From contig JAPPKM010000004.1 in the NCBI GenBank assembly GCA_028874315.1, positions 1 to 34,446 on the forward strand: 34,446 nt of DNA, written 5' to 3'. Source of the stretch: Chloroflexota bacterium. GTDB taxonomy: Bacteria; Chloroflexota; UBA11872. Shown here in pieces: positions 23,748-31,634 of the stretch. Made by a program: the position numbers and the translations under genes. The notes below the pieces were generated by a model. The model did not search any database, was not told the origin of the DNA, and saw only the letters and a list, made by a program, of their open reading frames with translations. The stretch's first letter is position 1, and the number at the start of each line of letters is the position of its first letter.

Positions 23748-23897
23748 GTGTGCGCCTTACGATTCCTTGGACGGATTCTGAAACGGGCATGGGCTGACAT
23801 CGTCAAGGCATCGAACACCTCGGTCAATACGAGAGCGAACAAGATCGACAAACTCACCGGCGGCATGGGCGACCAGATCAACATGGGCTCTAGCTGA
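23748..23897 (+). CDS. Small basic protein, family copy 3 (49 aa)
   Basis: This is the third paralogue. The position equivalent to the ATG of copies 1 and 2 is GTG, giving VCALRFLGRILKRAWADI, then NTSVNTRANKIDKLTGG and a short tail ending in NMGSS. The shared pattern of copies 2 and 3 is N..NT..N(K/R)IDK(F/L)TGG. It sits 30 nt from the stop of intact moaA, convergent. Loss of ATG may mean GTG initiation or an upstream start in the 92-aa track ORF. No membrane segment longer than the amphipathic helix is present. The function is unknown; small membrane-associated peptides or toxins would be possible for such a sequence but nothing proves it. Confidence 0.65.
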   Translation: MCALRFLGRILKRAWADIVKASNTSVNTRANKIDKLTGGMGDQINMGSS

Positions 23898-23927
23898 CGA
23901 GTGGGTGGTGAAGTCACTCCTTCGCGT

Positions 23928-24974
23928 TCAACCGCCGATCTGATACATCTCCACTTTGGGGCCGCTGTGGGGGTGGCCGGATTCGTCGATGAGGTTGGCG
24001 CGTTCTTCGGAGTAGCGGTCGGTTCGGGCCGTCCAGACACTTTGGATCAGGGCGCGTAGCTCGTCGTTGCTGGCGCCGTCGCGTAGCGGGGTTTTCAGGT
24101 CGGTTCCGCCGGCTGCGAAGAGGCAGGTGAGGAGATGGCCGTCGGTTGAGAGGCGGGCGCGGGTGCAGTCGCCGCAGAAGGGTTGGCTGACCGAGGAGAT
24201 GACGCCGATTTCGCCCGATCCGTCGGTGTAGCGGTAGCGGCTGGCGACTTCGCCGCGGTAGTTGGGGGCGGCCGGCTCGATGGGGGCGACTTCGTTGACG
24301 CGGGCCACGATTTCGCGGGCGGGGACGACCTCGGAGAGCACCCAGTGATTGAGGTTGCCGACGTCCATGTACTCGATGAAGCGGACGATGTGGCCGGTGC
24401 CCTTGAAGTGGCGGGCCAGCGCTGCCACCGCCTCGTCGTTGACGCCGCGCTGAACCACGCAGTTGATCTTGATCTGATCGAAGCCGGCCGCTCCAGCCGC
24501 CCGGATGCCTTCCAGCACCGGCTCGACGCTGATTTCGCGTCCGTTCATCTGCTTGAACACGTCGTCGTCCAGGCTGTCCAGGCTGACCGTGACGCGATCC
24601 AGGCCGGCTTCGCGCAGCGCGCTCGCGTGGCGGGGTAACAGGTATCCGTTGGTCGTGAGAGCGATGTCCTCCACGCCGTCGATCCGGGCGAGCATTTGCA
24701 CCAACGTGGGCAGGTCGGCGCGGAGCAAGGGCTCTCCGCCGGTGAGTCGCAGTTTGCGGGCGCCGAGGTCCACGAACAGCCGGGTCAGGCGCTGGATCTC
24801 CTCGAAGGTCAGGATTTCCGGCTTGGGCAGAAAGGCGTAGCGCGCGCCGAAGACTTCCGCCGGCATGCAGTAGGGGCAGCGGAAGTTGCAGCGATCGGTC
24901 ACGGAAATGCGCAGATCGCGCAATTCGCGTCCGAGCGTGTCGGTGACTGTCGGCAGGATTGTTGTGGAGGTCAT
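23928..24974 (-). CDS. moaA: GTP 3',8-cyclase, molybdenum cofactor biosynthesis
   Basis: MoaA is the radical SAM enzyme that, with MoaC, converts GTP to cyclic pyranopterin monophosphate. It has 348 aa. The radical SAM motif C-x3-C-x2-C is at Cys 29, 33 and 36 (CNFRCPYC). The C-terminal cluster motif C-G-D-C followed by a third Cys in DGHLLTC binds the substrate-contacting cluster. The chain ends in GG, required for MoaA function. The ATG at 24974 lacks a clear ribosome binding site. Molybdenum cofactor would serve the xanthine-dehydrogenase-like enzyme at the right end of the window. The 3' end has been duplicated, as noted separately. Confidence 0.96.
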   Translation of the reverse strand: MTSTTILPTVTDTLGRELRDLRISVTDRCNFRCPYCMPAEVFGARYAFLPKPEILTFEEIQRLTRLFVDLGARKLRLTGGEPLLRADLPTLVQMLARIDGVEDIALTTNGYLLPRHASALREAGLDRVTVSLDSLDDDVFKQMNGREISVEPVLEGIRAAGAAGFDQIKINCVVQRGVNDEAVAALARHFKGTGHIVRFIEYMDVGNLNHWVLSEVVPAREIVARVNEVAPIEPAAPNYRGEVASRYRYTDGSGEIGVISSVSQPFCGDCTRARLSTDGHLLTCLFAAGGTDLKTPLRDGASNDELRALIQSVWTARTDRYSEERANLIDESGHPHSGPKVEMYQIGG

Positions 24975-25121
24975 CTGGGGAGTTTGCGAGGCATTGGCCG
25001 CGCGTTGCTTGAGTCTACGTGGGGCAGTGGCTCGTCGTTAGGGGCTGGTGGGTATTGGCTGGTGAAGTGCGGAAATGACAAGAGGGACGGGACTGCCTGG
25101 AAGGCTGGGTGTTGCCGGGGT

Positions 25122-25172
25122 GTGGTTCGACACGGGCCTCCGAAAGACTCCGGCCCGGCTCACCACGAACGG
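25122..25172. repeat. REP-like element, interrupted
   Basis: GTGGTTCGACA and GGCTCACCACGAACGG together form the common dispersed sequence that I recall as TTCGACAGGCTCACCACGAACGG, but here they are separated by about 24 nt that form their own small stem (CGGGCC/GGCCCG). It lies in the roughly 280-bp gap before the SMP-30 gene, where nothing else is visible. Confidence 0.4.
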
Positions 25173-25253
25173 ATGGCTAGGCCGCCGATGTGACTGACTA
25201 CCCGGATGGATTGCTGTACGGTGAGCGGCGCAGGCGACCGGTGAAGACTTGCC

Positions 25254-26132
25254 ATGGCCGTACCTCTGCGACCGATCAGTGACGTTGAGTTCATCGTGGG
25301 CGGCGTGCCCGGGGACCTGGATCATCCGGAGGGGGTGACGTGGGGGCCGGACGGGTATGCGTATGCGGGCGGCGAGGCGGGGCAGATTTACCGGATCGAC
25401 GTGGAGGCGCGGACCTACGAGCAGATTGCGTCACTCGAGGGATTCGTGGCCGGGCTGTGCTGCGACCGGGACGCCAACATCTATGCCTGCGACATCGGCG
25501 CGCACAAGGTGATGCGGGTCGAGGCCGGGGGCGGGGCCGTCCAGGTGCTGAGCACCGGTACGGCCGAGGTTCCGATGGTGGTTCCGAACTATCCGTGTTT
25601 CCATCCGTCCGGCGACCTGTACGTTTCGGACTCGCAAACGGCGGGCGAGTTCACGGGCCGCATCTTTCGGATCACGCCGTCGGGCGAAACGGTGCTGTTC
25701 AGTGACGCGTCGCGGTACTTCACCAACGGGATGTGCGTGGACCGCAACGGCGAGTGGCTGTACGTGGTGGAAACCTGGCTGCCGGGCGTCTCGCGCATTC
25801 GAATCCTGGACGATGGATCCGCCGGCGAGCGGCAGGTGGTGACCGTGCTGCCCGACCACATGCCGGACGGCGTGCAGTTCGACGAGGACGACGTGCTGCA
25901 CATCACCATGTACACGCCCGACCGGATCTACCGGATGCTGCCGGACGGGCACCTGCAACTGCTGGTGGACGACCCCACGCACGAGACGATCTCGTCGCCA
26001 ACGAACATCGTCTTCGGCGGCGCGGACCGGCGCCTGTTGCTTATGGCTTGCCTGGGCCGCTGGCAGATCAACGGGTTGAGGGTGGAGACGCCGGGGATTC
26101 CGCTGGTTTATCCGGCGCCGATTGGCGGCTAA
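25254..26132 (+). CDS. SMP-30/gluconolactonase-type beta-propeller
   Basis: This is a six-bladed beta-propeller of the SMP-30/gluconolactonase/LRE family, usually metal-dependent lactonases. It has 292 aa. The expected metal ligand positions are visible: Glu in HPEGVTWGPDG near residue 26, Asn in VVPNYPCFHPSGDLYVSD, Asn in FTNGMCVD, and Asp in MPDGVQFDED. There is no signal peptide, so it is probably cytoplasmic. The substrate is unknown. It stands alone between moaA and the nuclease gene and converges on the latter. Confidence 0.87.
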   Translation: MAVPLRPISDVEFIVGGVPGDLDHPEGVTWGPDGYAYAGGEAGQIYRIDVEARTYEQIASLEGFVAGLCCDRDANIYACDIGAHKVMRVEAGGGAVQVLSTGTAEVPMVVPNYPCFHPSGDLYVSDSQTAGEFTGRIFRITPSGETVLFSDASRYFTNGMCVDRNGEWLYVVETWLPGVSRIRILDDGSAGERQVVTVLPDHMPDGVQFDEDDVLHITMYTPDRIYRMLPDGHLQLLVDDPTHETISSPTNIVFGGADRRLLLMACLGRWQINGLRVETPGIPLVYPAPIGG

Positions 26133-26137
26133 CAGCT

Positions 26138-26211
26138 CTCGCTAGCGAGCGCCTTGCCGGGAGCTCGCACGCCAACCCTTGGACGGTGCGTTCAGCGGAC
26201 CGGCGTGCGAG
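26138..26211. terminator. Palindrome and stem between convergent genes
   Basis: The palindrome CTCGCTAGCGAG (26138-26149) directly follows the lactonase stop. A second stem with perfect 10-bp arms CTCGCACGCC/GGCGTGCGAG (26164-26173 and 26202-26211) precedes the end of the nuclease gene. The position fits convergent termination, though neither has a T-run. Confidence 0.4.
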
Positions 26212-26228
26212 ACGAGTCCGTTAGGTAC

Positions 26229-27020
26229 TCACACTTCGCATACGACGCCGTCGCCATCGCCGTCGCGGGCGGACGGAACGGTTGCGTGCGGAAAGCCGCG
26301 GCCGCCTCCGGAGCTGCCCAGGACACGAGGCTCGCCGGCCGCCACCGCGGCCTCGCACGAGTCATAGACCGTGCCAGTTGATGTCGCCGGCGCTGTCGCG
26401 GAGCCAGTCGCGCCTGGTGATTCGGTGGATGCGCCCTGGCCCTTCACGTGCCCAGCTGCGATTAGCTCGCCAACGACGTCGATTTCCTGGCCCTGGTAGA
26501 CGACGAAGACGTGGCGCAGCAGGCGGCCGAAGTTGTCGCGGTTGCGTCCATCGCGGACCAGCCGGACGGTCTGGCCTTCCACGCGCGCGCGGTTGAATTC
26601 GGTGGCTTCGGCGCCGCCCGGCTCGCTTTTCTCGGGTGTGTCGATGCCCAGGTAGCGGACCTTTTCGATGTGGCCGACGACGGCTTCGCCGCCGCTGAGG
26701 TAGCGGATCTCGATGGTGTCACCGTCCAGGATGCGCAGGACTTGCCCGCGCTCGACGCTTGAGGTGGGGGACGAATCCCCGCCGATGGCCCAGGCGAAGA
26801 CGCTGCGGACGTCGTTGCGATGATCGTTTTGGCAGGCCTGCTCGGCCTGGTCCCCAAAGACCTTCTGATAGATGCCGACGTTGTGGTCGTTGCCCAGATG
26901 GGCTTCGACAATGTCGTTGAGTTCGACGCAGGTCGTCGGCCATTGGGCCGCCGCGTACGAAACCGATACCGCTGTGAACAGCGCTGCCAGAACGACAGCC
27001 CAAACCGCCCGTGTTCGCAT
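26229..27020 (-). CDS. Secreted thermonuclease with Excalibur domain
   Basis: This is a staphylococcal-nuclease-like protein, predicted Ca2+-dependent phosphodiesterase acting on DNA or RNA outside the cytoplasm. Residues 1-25 form a signal peptide (start [15 protein letters not shown], cleavage near AAA). A Cys-containing segment (PTTCVELN) follows, then the SNase core with [23 protein letters not shown] and [15 protein letters not shown] Ser/Thr/Ala linker leads to a C-terminal Excalibur calcium-binding domain with [13 protein letters not shown] and [10 protein letters not shown]. The length of 263 aa fits this domain combination. It is divergent from the MNT gene. Confidence 0.92.
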   Translation of the reverse strand: MRTRAVWAVVLAALFTAVSVSYAAAQWPTTCVELNDIVEAHLGNDHNVGIYQKVFGDQAEQACQNDHRNDVRSVFAWAIGGDSSPTSSVERGQVLRILDGDTIEIRYLSGGEAVVGHIEKVRYLGIDTPEKSEPGGAEATEFNRARVEGQTVRLVRDGRNRDNFGRLLRHVFVVYQGQEIDVVGELIAAGHVKGQGASTESPGATGSATAPATSTGTVYDSCEAAVAAGEPRVLGSSGGGRGFPHATVPSARDGDGDGVVCEV

Positions 27021-27045
27021 AACCCCGCCCAGTGTTAATGCGTAA

Positions 27046-27061
27046 GGCTCTGATCAGAGCC
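27046..27061. promoter_or_regulatory. 16-bp perfect palindrome upstream of nuclease gene
   Basis: GGCTCTGATCAGAGCC is perfectly self-complementary and sits 26 nt upstream of the nuclease ATG, in a 237-bp intergenic gap. It could be an operator for a dimeric repressor or part of a leader hairpin. No regulator gene lies nearby. Confidence 0.35.
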
Positions 27062-27257
27062 CCGGCGGAGGGTATCCGCAGCCGCAGGTTCGCGGCGTCG
27101 CCGGGCCGAGGCCGCGGGAAACCGTAGCCGTCCTACGCGGCGTCCCGTGGAGTGAAGTCGTTAAGGTGCAACACTATTGGCGGGAAACGGACGCCACGAT
27201 CAGGCCCATGAAGGTGCGACTGGCGAGCGCGCTCTACAAGCCGTGCGGGAGTCGGGA

Positions 27258-27599
27258 ATGAACAGGACTTCGCTAGGCGATACCAACGTCACGACCAGCG
27301 ACGTTCAGGAGGTCGTCAGGCGCATCGTCGAGGTGGCGCAGCCGGAGAAGATCATCCTCTTCGGATCTGCCGCGCGCGGCGAGATGGGGCCGCACAGCGA
27401 CCTAGGCATTTTGGTCGTCAAGTCGGGCGCCGATCACTGGGGTCTCTCCAGCAAGATACGCCGGGCGCTGCGAGGCGTGAATGCGGCGGTTGACCTGGTC
27501 GTCGCAACCCCTGAGAACATCGAGCGGTACAAGGACAGCCACCCGCTGGTGTACAAGCCCGCGCTGCGAGAGGGACGCGTGGTGTATGACGCAGCCTGA
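27258..27599 (+). CDS. MNT-type nucleotidyltransferase, degenerate active site
   Basis: This is a minimal nucleotidyltransferase of the MntA type, which in MntA-HepT antitoxin systems transfers AMP to a HEPN toxin. From ATG 27258 it is 113 aa with GSAARGEMGPHSDLG. The family motif is GSx10DxD; here Asp 48 is present but the second Asp is Gly 50 (SDLGILVV). A third Asp in the following strand (AAVDLVV) is retained. Loss of one metal ligand suggests reduced or no catalysis. It overlaps the truncated HEPN gene by 14 nt, the usual order of such pairs. The track start at 27177 (TTG) adds residues of no recognisable domain. Confidence 0.85.
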   Translation: MNRTSLGDTNVTTSDVQEVVRRIVEVAQPEKIILFGSAARGEMGPHSDLGILVVKSGADHWGLSSKIRRALRGVNAAVDLVVATPENIERYKDSHPLVYKPALREGRVVYDAA

Positions 27600-27771
27600 A
27601 CGCTTCCTACCCGACGATCCACGGGAGTGGATGGGCCGGGCCAGAGGCAACCTTGCGCGAGCCAAGCGCCGCGCCCCTGGCGACTATCTGGAAGACCTCT
27701 GCTTTGACGCACAGCAGGCGGCCGAGAAGGCTCGCAAGTCGCTGTTCATACGCCGAGGTGTTGAGGCCTAG
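27586..27771 (+). pseudogene. Truncated HEPN-domain gene (61 codons)
   Basis: The frame from ATG 27586 encodes the first half of a HEPN domain: DDPREWMGRARGNLARAK and CFDAQQAAEKARKSLFIRRG. Full HEPN proteins of this type run to about 120-140 aa and carry the RNase R-x4-6-H motif in the second half; here the frame ends in GVEA-TAG directly before the SIR2 start codon. The RNase motif is therefore missing and it cannot be an active HEPN toxin. I see no detached second half after HerA. The 14-nt overlap with the MNT gene shows it was its partner. Confidence 0.85.
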
Positions 27772-28890
27772 ATGACTGGAAACGAGAACGCAGGATTGCC
27801 GACTCTCACGGAGGATATTTCCAAGACTGCCTTACGCGAGTTCTTCCGCGACAAGCCATTTGTCTTTCTCGGAACGGGCATGTCTTGCGCCGTCGACTCC
27901 CGCTTCGGTATGCCCGCGCTCACAAGCGAGCTCAAACGGTCTGTAATCGTCGATGCCGGTAATCGCCAGCAAAGTATGCAGTGGAGTGAAACATTGGAAT
28001 CTCTCAATTGCGGAGACGACCTTGAGACAGCATTGGATCACGTAACAGATCCTCAGTTGCTACACACTATCACGTCTGCCACTGCTGACTTCATATCTGG
28101 ACTCGATCGTGAATTTGCTCTAAGAATGTCACAAGGTTATGTCGAGTGGCCTGCCGTTGTATTCTTCAAGCTTCTGGTAGATTCACTCCCGTCGTCCGAC
28201 AGCACCCTGCACGTCTTAACGCCAAACTATGACACGCTACTAGAGCACAGCTGTGATGCACACTCCATACCGTACACAACGGGATTTTGTGGTGGCTTAC
28301 AGCGTACTATAGATTGGCCTACAGCAATTCGCTCCATGCAATATACAAGCAGGGTGATGCAGCGTCGCCGATTACGTACTGTCACGAAGGATCGTAAGCA
28401 TATCCGGCTATACAAGGTTCATGGATCACTGAACTTATTCTTTCAAAATAATATCGTGGTTGAGAATAACTCTTGGATGTGGAATGCACCAGATTTTACA
28501 AGCCGCGTAATGATTGCACCCGGTCTTTCAAAGTTTCAGACATTGCAGAACTATAGACGAGAACTGTTGGCATATGCTGATGCGGCAATCGACCAGGCAA
28601 ACAGGTTTATCTTTCTTGGCTATGGATTCAACGATAGTCATCTCGAATCCTATATCAATCGCAAGCTGATCGAGAATTCGTGCAGGGGTATAATTGTCAC
28701 TAGGGATTCAAACGTCCGGATCGAATCTTTACTTCGGCGATCAGAGAACCTCTGGCTAGTATGCAAAATGTCGGAACCCAATCAAGAAGGGACTCGCATA
28801 TTCAATAAGCAATATTCAGATTGGCTAGTCATTCCCGACAAGCGGCTTTGGGACATCGCGACCTTCACAGCGGAAATTCTAGGAGGCTGA
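27772..28890 (+). CDS. SIR2 family protein (SIR2-HerA defence)
   Basis: This is a SIR2-domain protein, expected to hydrolyse NAD+ in anti-phage defence when paired with HerA. It has 372 aa with the NAD-binding motif FLGTGMS (residues 32-38), TPNYD (150-154), the catalytic His in KVHGSL (His 217) and FLGYGFNDSH (281-290). The start ATG follows the HEPN stop immediately, and TTGAGG gives a ribosome binding site 5 nt before it. It is visibly AT-richer than its neighbours. The stop is 1 nt before the HerA ATG, and the HerA ribosome binding site lies inside its 3' end. SIR2-HerA is a described defence architecture (SIR2-HerA/Nezha); activity here is inferred. Confidence 0.9.
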   Translation: MTGNENAGLPTLTEDISKTALREFFRDKPFVFLGTGMSCAVDSRFGMPALTSELKRSVIVDAGNRQQSMQWSETLESLNCGDDLETALDHVTDPQLLHTITSATADFISGLDREFALRMSQGYVEWPAVVFFKLLVDSLPSSDSTLHVLTPNYDTLLEHSCDAHSIPYTTGFCGGLQRTIDWPTAIRSMQYTSRVMQRRRLRTVTKDRKHIRLYKVHGSLNLFFQNNIVVENNSWMWNAPDFTSRVMIAPGLSKFQTLQNYRRELLAYADAAIDQANRFIFLGYGFNDSHLESYINRKLIENSCRGIIVTRDSNVRIESLLRRSENLWLVCKMSEPNQEGTRIFNKQYSDWLVIPDKRLWDIATFTAEILGG

Positions 28891-28891
28891 C

Positions 28892-30631
28892 ATGCCGATT
28901 TTCTCTTTTGATTCATCGCACACGCTCGGAAGCATCCGAGCTGTTGACACCCGGAGAGTCGACGTCCAGGTGAACAGCGATGAGGACCTTCGAAAGGCAA
29001 GGGTTGGCCAGCTGCTGGCGATTGAACTGCCTGGCCCAATTGAAGAGTGGCTCATAGGAGTTATCGATCGGGTGGTAAAGACACCGGTTCTTGAAGACCT
29101 GGCAGATTCCGAATTGGAGGAAGAGCTCGAGGACGGAAGCGTGACAGTCCAACGCGAGGGTGTTCTGAACACTGTTCGAGTCACCCTAGTGGGGACCGTA
29201 GGTCTCTCTCTCGAAAACACACCTCAGTTCTCACGTTCGCTGATTCAAGTGCCTGAGATCGATGGAAACTGTCTTGTGCTTAGGGATGCTCCGCTGCAAA
29301 CTTTCATGTCATTGCTTTCTGCCGAAGGAAGTGGATCCGAGTCTCTCGAAGTTGGTCGGTACACAATAGATGAAAATGCGACCGCCTATTTGGATGGAAA
29401 CAAGTTCTTTCAACGGCATGCTTCCTTACTTGGGAGTACTGGATCCGGAAAGTCGTGGGCAGTGGCCGCAATTTTGGAGCAAGCCGCACGCCTTCCGTCG
29501 GCCAATATGATCGTGTTCGACCTTCACGGCGAGTACGGAAGATTGTCCTACGCCCGACATCTCCGAGTGCCAGGTCCTGAGGAACTTGGACAAGCTGACG
29601 AGTCACTCTTGTTCCTACCCTACTGGTTGCTGAATGCGGAAGAGCTTCAGGCAATGTTCATAGACCGAAGTGAGTTTAGCGCACACAACCAAGTAATGGC
29701 GTTCCAGGACGCCGTGGTAGCCGAAAAGATGAGACAGTTACAAGACCTAGAGAAGATGGAGGTGCTGAGCGCTTTCACGTTGGACAGTCCGATTCCCTTT
29801 TCCATTTGTGATGTATTGAAAGAGCTACGGCGTTTGAATGAAGAGCGGGTGCCGGGATCAAGTGGGAGAGACAGGAATGGACCGTTCCATGGCCAATTTA
29901 GTCGGTTGCTTGTTCGACTCAATAGTAGACTAACTGACAAAAGGTATGGTTTTCTGTTTCAAGCTCCCTGCGATTCACACAAGTACGGCGCGATGGTTGA
30001 TATTGTCGAGCAACTCATGGACTACTCCACCGACAAATCGCAGATCAAGGTCATTGACTTCTCCGAAGTGCCGGCTGAGATCCTCCCGGCAATTGTCGGG
30101 CTTGTTGCGCGTATTATATATCAAGTGCAGTTTTGGACTGATCGTCAGGGTCGAAAGCCAATGGCTCTGGTGTGCGATGAAGCTCATGTTTATTTGTCCC
30201 ACAAGGAAGGAGCTAACCCGGTCGAACAGCGCGCAATCGAGAACTTCGAAAAGATCGCCAAAGAAGGGAGAAAATATGGAGTGGCTTTGTTTGTAGTTAG
30301 CCAGCGTCCTTCAGACGTAAGTGAGACGATATTGAGCCAGTGCCACAACGTGATGTCGTTGCGTCTAACGAATCACGATGACCAGGCAACAGTTCGTCGT
30401 TTGATGCCTGAAAGCCTCGAAGGTCTGATGGATACACTTCCAATTCTGGACATTGGTGAGGCACTTGTCGTAGGTGACGCTGTACTTCTGCCGAGTCGAA
30501 TTCGAATTCGTCCACCGCGCGAGGAGCCGCTAAGTGCGACTATCGAATTCTGGGACGAGTGGTCGGAGAAACCGGACGATCCGAAGTTTGAACAGGCGGT
30601 TGAGAATATGCGTAGACAAAATAGAGCATGA
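28892..30631 (+). CDS. herA: HerA-type hexameric ATPase (DUF87)
   Basis: This is a HerA/FtsK-superfamily ATPase, which in SIR2-HerA forms a hexameric partner of the SIR2 effector. It has 579 aa, with an N-terminal beta-barrel (HAS-like) region to about residue 130, Walker A GSTGSGKS (181-188), Walker B ALVCDEAH (about 425-432) and the sensor segment VVSQRPSDVSE. The C-terminal half contains PESLEGLMDTLPILDIGEALVVGDAVLLPSRIRI in outline, typical of HerA. A strong AGGAGG lies 5 nt before the ATG, within the SIR2 stop region. Low GC matches the SIR2 gene, consistent with transfer as a unit. Confidence 0.93.
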   Translation: MPIFSFDSSHTLGSIRAVDTRRVDVQVNSDEDLRKARVGQLLAIELPGPIEEWLIGVIDRVVKTPVLEDLADSELEEELEDGSVTVQREGVLNTVRVTLVGTVGLSLENTPQFSRSLIQVPEIDGNCLVLRDAPLQTFMSLLSAEGSGSESLEVGRYTIDENATAYLDGNKFFQRHASLLGSTGSGKSWAVAAILEQAARLPSANMIVFDLHGEYGRLSYARHLRVPGPEELGQADESLLFLPYWLLNAEELQAMFIDRSEFSAHNQVMAFQDAVVAEKMRQLQDLEKMEVLSAFTLDSPIPFSICDVLKELRRLNEERVPGSSGRDRNGPFHGQFSRLLVRLNSRLTDKRYGFLFQAPCDSHKYGAMVDIVEQLMDYSTDKSQIKVIDFSEVPAEILPAIVGLVARIIYQVQFWTDRQGRKPMALVCDEAHVYLSHKEGANPVEQRAIENFEKIAKEGRKYGVALFVVSQRPSDVSETILSQCHNVMSLRLTNHDDQATVRRLMPESLEGLMDTLPILDIGEALVVGDAVLLPSRIRIRPPREEPLSATIEFWDEWSEKPDDPKFEQAVENMRRQNRA

Positions 30632-30828
30632 AGATACTAAGAACGGGTAGGTGTTCTTGGATCTAGCCGTCCGGTTCGGTCGGATGATCCCGGTATCTTG
30701 TCGACATCAGTCGAGTGTCAGCCTTCCCATTGGCGAGGTATCACGGCATGGGGCAGGGTTGAAGTCGGCTATCTATTGGCATCCCCCAGACGCTGCTTCT
30801 GCGGTGGGAAATCCAGTAGCGGATTCCG

Positions 30829-31593
30829 CTAGTCGGTTACGGCCATGGCGGAGGTGACGCCGCCGTCGACGTAGAGGACAGCGCCGGTGATGTAGCGGGC
30901 TTCATCGGAGGCCAGGTAGGCGGCGGCGCCGGCGATGTCCTCGGGATAGCCGAGTCGCTGGTTGGGGATGGACGTGCGAATGGCTTCGAGGTCGCGGTTG
31001 TCGCGGTCGTAGCGTTCGACGTAGATGGCGCCGGGGGCGATGACGTTGGAGGTGATCTGGTGCGGCGCCAGCTCAACGGCGAGGGCGCGTGTGAAGGCGT
31101 TGATGGCGCCCTTGGTTGCGCCGTATATCACGTGACCGTTGGCGTGCAGCCCGCCATGCACCGAGCTGATGTTGATGATGCGTCCGCCGCCGCGCTCGAT
31201 CATGTGCGGGGTGGCGGCGTGCGCCGAGGCGATCATGGCCTGGACGTTGATGTTGAAGAGCGAGGACCAGTCGTCGGGCGTGGTTTCGAGGAAGGGCTTG
31301 TCGAGCGTATAGCCGGCGTTGTTGACCAGCACGTCGACGCCGCCGAAGTTGCTGACGGCCGTAGCGACGACGTCAATGGCCGTGGTGGGGTCGCGGAAGT
31401 CGGCCTGCACCGCCAGGGCCGATCCTCCTGAAGCGGTGATCTCGTCGGCGAGGTCGTGAGCGCCCTGGATGCTGCTGGCGGCGGAGACGACCACGCTGGC
31501 GCCTTCCTGGGCCAGGCGGCGGGCGATGCCGACGCCGATGCCGGTGCCGGCGCCGGTGATTACGGCAACGCGGTCTGTGAGGCGCTGGTTCAT
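30829..31593 (-). CDS. Short-chain dehydrogenase/reductase
   Basis: This is a classical SDR, an NAD(P)-dependent oxidoreductase, 254 aa. Visible are the cofactor motif TGAGTGIG (residues 13-20), NNAG (91-94), and the catalytic Ser (ISSVHG, about 143), Tyr 157 and Lys 161 (YGATK). The C-terminal ITGAVLYVDGG is typical. The ATG at 31593 lacks an obvious ribosome binding site. It is followed by a 276-bp gap with REP-like hairpins on one side and HerA's tail on the other. The substrate is unknown; glucose-1-dehydrogenase-like or ketoacyl reductase-like activities are both possible. A 68-aa ORF on + at 30651 is probably spurious. Confidence 0.92.
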   Translation of the reverse strand: MNQRLTDRVAVITGAGTGIGVGIARRLAQEGASVVVSAASSIQGAHDLADEITASGGSALAVQADFRDPTTAIDVVATAVSNFGGVDVLVNNAGYTLDKPFLETTPDDWSSLFNINVQAMIASAHAATPHMIERGGGRIINISSVHGGLHANGHVIYGATKGAINAFTRALAVELAPHQITSNVIAPGAIYVERYDRDNRDLEAIRTSIPNQRLGYPEDIAGAAAYLASDEARYITGAVLYVDGGVTSAMAVTD

Positions 31594-31634
31594 GGGTTGG
31601 TTCGCTTTGGGCTTGGTTGCTGAGGGCGCGATCG

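Larger units (their letters stand above)
23232..24169. repeat. Ancient tandem duplication, two units of about 470 bp
   Basis: Unit A is about 23232-23700 and unit B about 23701-24169. Each holds, in the same order and orientation, the leader GTGATAGATT, a small ORF on + and the convergent 3' end of moaA on -. In unit B the moaA end belongs to the intact gene; in unit A it is a remnant. Homology of the remnant stops where unit B begins, as expected for a head-to-tail duplication. The copies have since diverged. The exact borders are estimates by eye. Confidence 0.75.
27772..30640. mobile_element. Acquired two-gene SIR2-HerA island
   Basis: From the last HEPN codon to just after herA the sequence turns AT-richer (for example ttcaaaataatatcgtgg) than the GC-rich flanks. 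No integrase, transposase or direct repeats were found. Entry exactly at the HEPN truncation point suggests illegitimate or recombination-based insertion into a pre-existing MNT/HEPN locus. The right border near 30640 is approximate. Confidence 0.5.

Noticed and set aside
30651-30857. 68-aa ORF on + after herA, considered as the lost HEPN half
   Set aside because: Its translation shows no HEPN helix pattern or R-x4-6-H motif, and it overlaps the end of the SDR gene.
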